NCBI RefSeq assembly: GCF_000283155.1
Contig: NW_004454179.1
Location: 12,762,566 to 12,826,565 of the forward strand
Direction of reading: 5' to 3'
Source: Ceratotherium simum simum
Taxonomy: Eukaryota; Chordata; Mammalia; Perissodactyla; Rhinocerotidae
DNA length: 64,000 bases
Position numbers and translations under genes: made by a program. A model generated the notes under the pieces. It searched no databases, was not told the origin of the DNA, and saw nothing but the letters and a program-made list of their open reading frames with translations. Positions 12,406 to 21,300 of the stretch are shown here, in pieces. Within the stretch, counting starts at the first letter, position 1. Each line of letters begins with the position of its first letter.

Positions 12406-13374
12406 TACACTCACCAGGAGAGGCTGCTCCTCAGGTGAAGGAACTTGCATAAGGGCAGACACTGTCTTGCCTCAGCATCATCTAATAATGGATAAGTAGC
12501 TTTCCAACGAGGCTTCTGTTGCCCAAAGAGGCTTATTGGACTGGAGCAAAGGAGACGCTTAAAAAAAAATCAGGATTTAAATGTCCCAAGAGGTAAGTGG
12601 GCCAAGGTGATGGTTGAAGAATAATCATCCAGAATTCAGTATGTGCTCAACAGAGTGCTCTTGAGCTGTTTGGAGAATTGGGCATCTCAACCAGCAAATC
12701 AGTGTGAGGGGATCTTGAGTGACTCCCAAAAAACAAACCAGTGACAGTGTGTGAAGGGTAATTACTTAGCTTATAGAAGAATGCTTTGCTTTGTTGAAGG
12801 CCTCGGTGAACTAAGAATGGAAGGATATTTCCTTCACTCCAAAACTACAGCTGATTTCATATTTAATGATGAAACACTAGAAAATTCTCATTAAAGTCAG
12901 AAATATGGTAGAGATGCTGTATAGTCTTGTTCTGAAAATGCTAGCCAGTGCAATACAGCAAGAAAAGCAAATAGGAGGTATGAACTTCTGAAGGAAGGAG
13001 ATGATAATTAACTTGAAAACTGTTAACACTAATCAGAGAAGCCCTGTGGACATCTAATGAATATTCTTGGGAACAGTGACTAGTAAATGAGTTAGAATGA
13101 ATAGTAATATAAAGGTCTCATTGAGTACCTACTTGCGTATAGGGCATTATGTTAGGGCCTGTGGGAGGGTCACAGGTGAATAAGATTTCCTGCTCTTGGG
13201 AAGCTCATGGTTTAACTGGGGAAACAAAGCTGCATTCCTGGGCAGAGAACAAATAATACCCCAGGCTCCTGTGGTGGTTTAGTCCCATGTATGTGATGTG
13301 TGTGGCTGGGCAGTGCTCATAGAGTAATGTGATGGGGACGTCAAGACTGCCCAGAGGAGGGGCTTTGAGGACAG

Positions 13375-13500
13375 CCCCAAGAGGCTCCTGGACAGTCAGC
13401 TCTTTGGGGACAGGGGCTCTGGTGGTCTCGTTCCTGGTTTTATGTATACACAGTGCCTGGTACCTGCTAGGCCCTCAGCAAGGACTTGTTGAAAGGAGGA
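13375..13500 (+). repeat. L2 LINE 3'-end fragment
   Basis: The order of words (agctctttggggacaggggctct, cagtgcctggtacctgctaggccctcagcaa, cttgttgaa) follows the 3' end of L2. It is old and diverged. Confidence 0.6.
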
Positions 13501-14015
13501 GGGAGGGAAGGAAGGAGAGAGAAAGAGTGTAGGACAGAACAAGCGTGGGAGATGGCGAAGGGCATTTCAGAGGTGCCAACGCAGAGAAGGTGGGTGATGT
13601 CTGGGGACAGTGACAGAGAGTACAGGGCTCTGAACAGGGGGGTGAGGGTAGGGCTTGAAGAGCCGTGCTAGGCGGAGGAAGGCGATTTTGTTCTCTGGCC
13701 TGGGAAACCTTGAAGGTGAAGGATGCCAGGGGGCAGGTGGAGGTGGGATTCTAGGCAGGGGGCTTGTTTGGAGACTGCTTATGTTGTAACCCCAGAGCAC
13801 GATGTGGCCTTCCGATTTGTAGGCGGGAACAGAGAGCTGGGGCCGGCGCTGAGCCAGCCTGTGGAATCCTGCCCTGAGCCTAGTGGCTGGGCTGTGTGGT
13901 CAGGCTGTGGCACCCACTTTCTCTCCTGGGAATCTGCTGCAGGGGCAGAGACTCGAGCTTTCTCCCAGTGGGCCTCTGAGTGGCTAGCGTCTCCCTCCCC
14001 CCGCCCCGCCCGCAG

Positions 14016-14162
14016 GCTCCACCATCCTGGCAGAGCGGGGCATGCCGTCACTCCCCTGCTCCCCTGCCTCCACGCCAACCTCGCCCAGCACCCTGGGCAG
14101 CTGCCTCTCCGACCCCTTGCTCAGCACGTGCAGCTCCGGACCTCTGGGTAGCTCTGCTAGCG
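14016..14162 (+). CDS. NEURL1: NEURL1 Ser/Pro-rich linker exon
   Basis: This 147-bp exon, phase 1 to phase 1, runs from the acceptor cccgcag to the donor GTAAGT. It encodes 49 residues (starting G-S-T-I-L-A-E-R-G and ending G-P-L-G-S-S-A-S) that link NHR2 to the RING. The sequence is rich in Ser, Pro and Thr and is probably disordered. It matches the human NEURL1 linker almost residue for residue from memory. Because the exon is a multiple of three, skipping it would keep the frame and bring NHR2 and RING closer, but I have no evidence that this happens. Confidence 0.95.
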
Positions 14163-14648
14163 GTAAGTAGGCTGGCCTCTCCAGTTACATGGTGTCCCTG
14201 CTGAGACCCCCCAGTGGAGTCAGGCATGCAGCCTCTGTATCAAGGCTGGGACCCCAGAGGAGCTGGAGCAGGCTCAGCGGACCCTTGTTGGGTGGTGATT
14301 TCTGGGGTGTATCCCATCCTGTCCCCTACTGGGCAGCTTTCTCCAAAGGACTTTTTTAGCACACGGAACACCCGAAGGTAGCTCAGGAGGGGCCTGCCTT
14401 CACAGATTTGGGGCCCGCTTCCTTCCTCCAGTCCTCCTCCTTCTGTCACTGCCTCATGGACGCCCTGGCCTCGGGTCTGCCCAGAGCACATCCTCTTCTC
14501 TCTCGTGCCCAGGAAGTTGGGTCGTCAGGGTAAAGAGGCAGATCCCGATAAATGGAGGGCAAGACAAGAGGCCGGGGGGCTCTCTTCCCATGAACCTGGG
14601 GCTGGGCTGGGCCATGTCTCCCCCTGACTGGTATCCCCTTGCCCCCAG
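14163..14648 (+). other. NEURL1: NEURL1 last intron
   Basis: A 486-bp intron from GTAAGT to the acceptor tgcccccag. I see nothing in it beyond unique GC-rich sequence. Confidence 0.93.
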
Positions 14649-14887
14649 GGACGGCCCCCAACTCGCCAGTGAGCCTGCCAGAGTCGCCAGTGAGCCCAGG
14701 CACGGGCCAGTGGAGCGATGAGTGCACCATCTGCTATGAGCATGTGGTGGACACGGTCATCTACACGTGTGGCCACATGTGCCTCTGCTACGCCTGCGGT
14801 CTGCGCCTCAAGAAGGCCTTGCACGCCTGCTGCCCCATCTGCCGCCGCCCCATTAAGGACATCATCAAGACCTACCGCAGCTCCTAG
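14649..14887 (+). CDS. NEURL1: NEURL1 terminal coding exon with the C3HC4 RING finger
   Basis: This exon gives the last 78 codons and the stop TAG (14885-14887). Residues 1-25 are a Ser/Pro linker. The RING follows from about residue 26: the pair C-T-I-C, then C-G-H-M-C-L-C and C-G-L-R-L-K-K, then C-P-I-C. This arrangement binds two zinc ions and recruits the E2 enzyme. The protein ends [10 protein letters not shown]. The paralogue NEURL1B ends differently (from memory I-Y-R-P), which supports the NEURL1 call. One RING residue, V in Y-E-H-V-V-D, is A in my memory of human; it is not a zinc ligand. Confidence 0.97.
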
Positions 14888-15006
14888 CCCGCTGCGGCGC
14901 CCCACTCTGCACGCCCGCCTCCTCAGGCTGCAGCCCAGCTCCAGCTGAGGGGCAGGCCAACAGGGACCCTTCTCTTCGTCCTCATTTTGGAAACTCTTCT
15001 CTTCTC

Positions 15007-15012
15007 ATTAAA
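15007..15012 (+). terminator. NEURL1: Candidate proximal poly(A) signal ATTAAA
   Basis: ATTAAA lies 120 nt after the NEURL1 stop codon and is followed by a moderately G/T-rich stretch (ggaaggtttgggg). It is the second most common poly(A) signal, but use here is untested. Confidence 0.3.
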
Positions 15013-15925
15013 GCTGGGAAACTGAGGCCCTGGAAGGTTTGGGGCGAAAGGAGGTATCTGGCGGGGAGGTGGGAGCAGAAGCAAATCACCTGGCAGAGGG
15101 GAGGGGAGGAGTCCACATCCTCCCCGTGTTTCCCTTCTCTGCACCCAGCTCTTCCCTGCCTGCTGAGGGGCTAAACTGGGGTCTCAGCCTGTCTTAATCC
15201 TTCCCTATCTCGGGCAGGGTTCTAGGAGGTCCCTTGAGCCTGTGTAGCACCTCTGTGAGAATTAGAAAACGTGTCCCTTCCTCTGGGCAGATGTGGCCCT
15301 GAGCCAGGGTGTGTGTCTTGGTTAGTAGACTGGACTTCAGCCTCCATTTGCTTCCTCAGCCAACTTCCCTTGAGCAGTGTACAACCTGCTCAACAGCAGC
15401 CCTGGGCAGGCAGCCCCTGAGCTGCTGCCTTACTCTCTGACCTATACCCACCTCCTTCCTCTCTTCCCTGCCCCGTGGGCCTGGCAGTCAGGGGTAAGGC
15501 CAGTGGGTATGTCTCACCCTGGGCAGGCTGCAGCCTCCATGCCATGTCCCTCTCCCACTGACCTGGGACCGGTGGACAGACAGGCTGCAGATAGTTCCAG
15601 GCTCTGGGTCCCTGGCCCTGTGCCCCGGCTGAGATGTGGAGGGCTCCTTTCTGGCCATAGCCTTTCTGCCCTAGTCATCTCGCTGGGTGCTTCTGCCCAG
15701 ACACAGCCCCCTTGGTGTGGGCTGGAGAGCGGGACCTGTTTTCTGTCAGAGTCTCTAAGAACAGGTTTGCATCTACCCTCTGTGACTTGTCCTCCCACAT
15801 CTCAGTGCTGTCCTGGGCCTGGCTGTTGCTCAGAGAGGCTGTAGCATCCCCAGGAGAGGCCATGGCCCTGGGTTGGGGGCAGAGCGTGGTTCCCTGGGGT
15901 AAGATCAGCCTTTTTCCTCATTTTT

Positions 15926-15938
15926 ATTTATTTATTTA
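15926..15938 (+). promoter_or_regulatory. NEURL1: AU-rich element (three overlapping AUUUA) in NEURL1 3' UTR
   Basis: On the sense strand the 3' UTR contains three overlapping ATTTA pentamers at 15926, 15930 and 15934, within a T-rich context (15911-15956). Overlapping pentamers of this sort are the class II AU-rich element recognised by HuR, TTP and related proteins. A simple (TTTA)n repeat would look the same. Confidence 0.5.
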
Positions 15939-16654
15939 TTTGGTTTGTTGTTTTTTGGAGAGGGGGTGAGTTCCCAACCCCCAGGCACCTAGAAATGCTG
16001 CCCTAGTGTGCAGGATGCCTGGTGAGAGGGGCCAGCAGAGGTAGTCGTCACTCAGAATCTTCTAGATTCTAGCCCAAAAGTCGATAGCCAGCTCTGCTTA
16101 TCATGGATTAGAACTCCATAAATGGGGGCTGAGTTGGGGGGCCGCCTGGCAAATTGTGTCCATTTTACAGAGAGGCAAACCAAGCTTCCTTAAGGCCCCA
16201 GCGCTGGTGGATCACCCAGAGCCACAAAATGCCCTTCATCCCTGGGTGGAACAGGGTTATAGTTGGCTCAGATAGATCAGGAGGCCCAGGAGTTCCCCCT
16301 CCTCAAGGGCATAAAAAGTTCTGGGAAGGCTGAGGGAGGGGAGCCAGCTTGGGCAGAGCACACGGCTGGGGGCTCCTAGTCGTAGTAGGGGCAGGGAGCC
16401 TGTTCTTAGGAACGGCTCTCCCCCAGGAAAGATGGGCAGAGCAGGTTCCAGCACCTCGGGTTCTTCCTGGTTCTGGGGTGAGGGAGTGCCCCTCACCTGC
16501 TCTTAGGTTACAGTCGTCTCAGCCCTGCCCACCCTTCCTGATAGGCCACAGGCTGGAGCCAGCTGTCCAAGGCTTGGCCTGGTCTCCCCAGAACCTCCCA
16601 GCCCTCTGCCCCCTCAGATGGCTTGTGTCCATCAGAGACTGCTTCTCCCTTTGG

Positions 16655-16785
16655 CTGGCAGAGCATGGGATTCCACACCTGCCTGCTGACCAGTTGTGTG
16701 GCCCTGGCCAGGTCACAGCCCCTCTGAGCCTCAGCTGCCACCTCTGTAAAATGATTGTTTGGGGAGGGGGGCAGACTTTGTATGT
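16655..16785 (+). repeat. MIR SINE fragment in NEURL1 3' UTR
   Basis: The words gaccagttgtgtggccctgg, cctctgagcctcag and cacctctgtaaaatga follow the MIR core in order. It is in the same orientation as the gene. Confidence 0.7.
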
Positions 16786-17152
16786 GACTCTTGGGAGTTC
16801 CTTGGTGAGGGCTGCTATGGGGTGGGGTGATGGGACAGCACTGTGGGTCAGGATGCCAGGCTGGGCCTTAGTCTGCCCCTGCCTTGCTGTGGGCCTTTGG
16901 GAAGTCATGATTCCACTATGGGTCTCTATTCCCCAGTCGCTGACCCCAGAGACCCCTGCTGTGGGAGTGGGCTGGAGCCGGGCAGGTGGTGGCCCCATCT
17001 AGTCAGGGTCGCAATCTCAGAGGCAAGGAAAGGTCTTCAGTGCAGGGGCTGCGTGGCCTGAGGGTCGGGAAGAGGAAGCCATCTGTTCCATTGTCTCTGT
17101 TAGTGCGGGAGTAGTTGCTGCCTCTTTGTGAACTTGGGTCGCTGTGATTGTG

Positions 17153-17158
17153 AATAAA
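17153..17158 (+). terminator. NEURL1: NEURL1 poly(A) signal AATAAA
   Basis: A canonical AATAAA is followed within 25-110 nt by a G/T-rich downstream region, including a (TG)n run and two G-tracts. The resulting 3' UTR of about 2.3 kb is plausible for this gene. Confidence 0.8.
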
Positions 17159-17222
17159 GGTGATTTCGTACCAGCCTGAGGGCTGTGCTGTGCAGTGTGG
17201 AGGGTGTGGGGGTGGGGGGCAG

Positions 17223-17254
17223 TGTGCATGTGCGTGTGTGTGTGTGTGTGTGTG
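17223..17254 (+). repeat. (TG)n microsatellite
   Basis: A nearly pure TG dinucleotide run follows a G-rich tract, and two more G-runs come after it. Confidence 0.9.
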
Positions 17255-18006
17255 TTGGGGGGTGGGGGGTCGGGTGAAGCATCAGGTCTGGATACAGAGG
17301 GGAGTCAACAGAGAACACTCCCTGGAGTAGGGGGCTGGAGCATGACCTGGTGCTTGGACAGCAGGGGCTGGAATACCAGGTGAGCCTTTTAAGTTGAGAG
17401 GGAGAAGCCACTGCCCTTTGGTGGCCTCAGATCCCTGGGTCTGTGAGGAGCAGTGTTGGGGTAGGAGCAGCAGGAGTCCATGAGGCCTGCTCTGCTTCCT
17501 CTTGAGGCTGAGCTGGGCCCAAACCTGGCCGGCAACCCTTGTGGGGTGGCAGTGCCACCTAGGGGCTAATGAGAGGATGACAGGTCCTCCACTCAGGTCA
17601 GCAGGGGCTGTGCTGAGCTCCCCAAGAACAGGGCCTTCCCACCCCTCACCCCAGGCCCAGACCCCTGCCTCTGGCTGGGAGCTCAGCTGCGCTGCCACTG
17701 GTGAGTGCAGAGGGCTTTACCAAATGGGTGGCACAGCTGGGCAGAAAAGGGAGGCCTCTGACCAGAGACCTTTAAAGAAACTTTCTAGATGTGCTGAGTA
17801 CCTCCAGCTGGCTGCAGAAGCTGGGGGTGGCAGAGGGGGTCTGGGTACAATGCAATCATGCTCATTTGGCCAGCAGGGCCTCAGAAGCACACGGGATGCC
17901 TGCCTTCCTGCCCTCTCTCCTGGGAGGACACTCTGGCTGCCCAGCCTCTGCCTGGCTTTGAACGGCCATGGGCTGCTCCCTACATCAGGACGGCCCAGCC
18001 CTGCTT

Positions 18007-18068
18007 GGTGGAGTCCAGCAAAAGTCGGGGAGGGTCAGGTGGAGTCCAGCAAAAGTGGGGGAGGGTCA
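18007..18068 (+). repeat. 31-bp tandem duplication, two copies
   Basis: A unit starting ggtggagtccagcaaaagt occurs at 18007-18037 and again at 18038-18068, with one difference (c to g). Confidence 0.95.
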
Positions 18069-18370
18069 GGGCTTCCAAGATGAAGGACCAGCCAGGCCCG
18101 CGGGATGTGCATCTTCGGCCCCAGGATCTGCGTCTCTCTCTCTCAACTGCCCAGAAGCCTTCCTAAGGCAGAGAGCAGGGAGGAGCTTGAGCACAATTCT
18201 CACTAACAATGGGGGGAACTTCCCTGTCTCCCCACCCCTCCAGTGTCCTCAGAGGGCCCCCATCCTGCATTCGGGATAATGTGGCTTTTGCCATCCATTC
18301 AGCTGGATGGGTTTTCTGGTGGTAGGGAGAATCAAGGGGAGATTCTGTTCAGTTAAAAAGGCCAAAAAAC

Positions 18371-18376
18371 TTTATT
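18371..18376 (-). terminator. SH3PXD2A: SH3PXD2A distal poly(A) signal
   Basis: TTTATT on the + strand is AATAAA in the SH3PXD2A transcript, followed by a T-rich stretch (TTTTTTGGCCTTTTT). It gives a 3' UTR of about 7.65 kb, which fits the roughly 11-kb human mRNA as I remember it. Confidence 0.75.
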
Positions 18377-21300
18377 TAGTTTTCAGGGAAATACAAGATG
18401 CATGTAAACATAAACAAAATACAAAACAAAACAACCCAAATCTTACAGTCTAGAAGCATGCCAAGACAGAATATCTTCTGCAGACCAAAGAGTCCCGTCA
18501 AAATGATGGATACCTGGAAAGTGGCAGGCCAGGGGGCTAGGTCCCTTCCCCAAGGACACTGCATTTTTGTGATGAGAACAATTAAAAAAAAAAAAATACC
18601 TACTATTAAAAATATTAGAAACATGGAGATAGTTTAGCACCACCATTGACCCTGGAAATTTGTTAGCACTCAAATTGACCCCACTGAATTCAATGTCCTT
18701 TTCTTCTGTTTCTCTGCTGAGGAGGGAAGAGTGAACAACCTCCTCCTGACCCCACAGAGCCCACTAGGAGCTGGGAGGGGGTGAGTGGACACCATGGGGA
18801 ATTCTGCGAAGTTCTGGAACCCCAGAGACATCCAGCAGTTCCCGTGCAACCATGCAGTCTACAAACCCACGCTTCAGAGACCTGCTGCTCACATCGGCCT
18901 CACTTGGGTCACCTTCCTGCAGACCTCTCAGTAACCGGCAGTGAAACCCTTTCCCATCCTGTCCTGGGTTTAAAGAAAACCTGCTGCAGAGAACAAGTTG
19001 CAGATTCAAGACTGGCGGCTCTGTTTACCCTTCTCTGAAATAAACGCCTAAGAGCAGTGTGCCTTGGTCATAGGCCACTAAATATGAAAGGGCATAGCCA
19101 CAGACGAGTGTGCACTGCACCCCGTCTCCTAAGTCACGCCAGTGAGGCAGGCTCAGCAAACTGAATAACCACAGGTACCATGAGAGATACTCGAGAACAA
19201 GTAGTGTCAACAGACGAACACGTGAAGGTGCCTTCCTCCCAGATATGCTTGATGACATCTGGACCCCGAGGTTCCAGTTGGGGCTGGTGGGCCCCTACTG
19301 CCTGATCCATCACGGCAACTGGGCTCTAACTGATTCAAGCAATTTGAGAAGCTAGCTCTGGATTGGACAAAGGGAGGTGGGCAAAACCAGCTGGGAACCT
19401 GGGCAACAGATGAATGTTCTGGAGCCAGGGCCTCTAAACTCTAAGATCTGTTTGTTGCTGGTAACTTCCCCCCTCTACTAAGTAAATCAGTGGCCACTAA
19501 GCACCGGCTGAGGACCCAGTTTGTGGCCTAGCAAGTAGCTATTTTCTCGGGCTAGCTGCTTCTATGGCCAAATCTTGGGGTTTTTCCAACCCGCTCTGGC
19601 TGGACTCTTGGGTGTTGAATCACTAAATTCCCTCCCCACCTGCTCTCTTCTTCCTGAAACACTCAGAATTGACTTTGTCCTTCTTTCTAATAAAGACAAA
19701 ACTCGACTCCAAACCCTCTCAGCCATCTCACACTTTTCCCTTTCTGCCTAGAAGACATCCTCTTCTGGAAGCCACCTTCCCAGGGAAGGGACGGTAAGCC
19801 CCAGCCACCCCAAACATGCACACACATCTCACCGACGTGCTTCTCGCTCGCCTCCAACATGCTCTATCCATCCTTTTGCTCTAAGACGACAATGCTTCCT
19901 CTCCCTCTCTCTTTCCCCCCTCCTGAGGTCCAGCCCATTAGCCAGGGTAGAACTGGGAGCAAAAGAGGGACCTTCAGTGCAGAGACTCATTCTCTAAGGC
20001 CACTAAGTTCTAGGACTGGGATGGGAGAGGGAGCTGATTGTCAAGGTCAAGTGCAAACTCAAGATTAAAAAAAATAGGATTGGGGAAGGGGGATCACATG
20101 GTAATCCCAACCTTATAGGCAAGTTGGGATCAAGGCCTTGGAGGATAGAGCTCTCTACTCAGTCTATAGGCACCAGCGTGCCCAACCTCTGGCCTGGGGA
20201 CAAAACAGGAGGGAAGCTAAAATCAGTGGGGCTGTTTTTCCTAAAACGAGGAAGCTATAGGTCACTGACCCCATCCTGTCACTGATCATAGAGCTTGAGA
20301 ACCACAGAGGCTGCCCCAAACAGGGATCATGATTTAGGAAAAAGCTCAGTACGGTTAAGAGGGAGCCCTCCACACAATTCCCATGACGTGTTCAGTCGGG
20401 GCCTGCAGTCCAGACCAGAGGGGCTGATGCATATGCACGTGGTCTGTGGAGCTCACCAGGAGCCAGTGCTCGCCCTGGCCAGCCCGACCACCCTCAGCAA
20501 CACAAGAACGGAGGGCCGGCAGCTCTTTTATTATATGGGGATTCCCAGTGATGACATGCATGGCAGTGGGCCGCAGTCAGCCCGCTAGATGACACACCTG
20601 CAGGTGGTGACCCAATTTAACCACCTTGGCGCTTGCACACCCAGCGGCATCTCTTTTCAACATCTTCATTTTGGAGGCTGGGATGATGGCCTAGGCTGCT
20701 TCTGCTAGATCTGTTAATGCCAGTGTGAAGTTTCCAACTAAATAATAAAATAATTACAAAAAAAAAAATACACATTGCACTCTCCAGCCAGAATAATGTG
20801 TGTGAATAGCACACATACTTGCTGCCAGAAGCTGCGAGTCCCATGGGGCCTGCCCAATGCCAAGGACTTGTTCAATGGAGACAGCTTGCCCGGTATTTTT
20901 TTCTCTAACCCCGTGTTATTTAGTTCAAGTGGGAAATCACCAACACTCACACATGGGCACACGTGCTCATACACAAGTGCACGCACGCACACACACACTT
21001 TCTCAACACACAGCCCTCAAAAAAGTGAGGGAATCTTAATTCTTTAGCGATGTGGATGGTTCTCTTTCCAGAGAGCTCTGCATCGAGATTCTCAGAGATT
21101 GGACATATAGACTTGTACACTCCAAGGAGACACACACACGGGCGTACGGTCCCTCTGGGCACTTAGATCCATATTTGTACAGAAATTCACCAAACAGAGG
21201 GGTTGGAGCAGCAAGCGTACAGTACTGGAAGAGGGGACAAGCCCGCAAGGACGTCCTGTAGCACTGAGGGCTTGGACCCAGAGACTCCCCACCCTGCTGC

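Larger units (their letters stand above)
10607..14015 (+). other. NEURL1: NEURL1 intron
   Basis: This 3.4-kb intron lies between the donor GTGAGT at 10607 and the acceptor cgcag ending at 14015. It contains a MIR 3' fragment near 10930-11010, a MER5-like relic split by an ERE SINE (11440-11945), a degenerate purine-rich repeat at 12190-12405, an old L2-like segment at about 13095-13250 and an L2 3' end at about 13375-13500. The remainder shows nothing I can identify. Confidence 0.9.
14888..17175 (+). other. NEURL1: NEURL1 3' untranslated region
   Basis: Non-coding sequence from the stop codon to just past the AATAAA at 17153-17158, about 2.3 kb. It contains an early ATTAAA at 15007-15012, an overlapping ATTTA run at 15926-15938, and a MIR relic at about 16655-16785. 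The exact cleavage point is inferred, usually 10-30 nt after the signal. Confidence 0.8.
17176..18354. other. Intergenic gap between converging genes
   Basis: About 1.2 kb separates the two inferred poly(A) sites. It holds G/T-rich sequence with a (TG)n run (17223-17254), unique GC-rich sequence, a 31-bp tandem duplication (18007-18068) and a small inverted repeat CCATCCA/TGGATGG at 18291-18310. I see no gene. Confidence 0.75.

Noticed and set aside
20944..21000. CA-rich run as a CRISPR-like or tandem array
   Set aside because: It is a short dinucleotide repeat in a vertebrate 3' UTR. There are no spacers or direct repeats of CRISPR size anywhere in the window.
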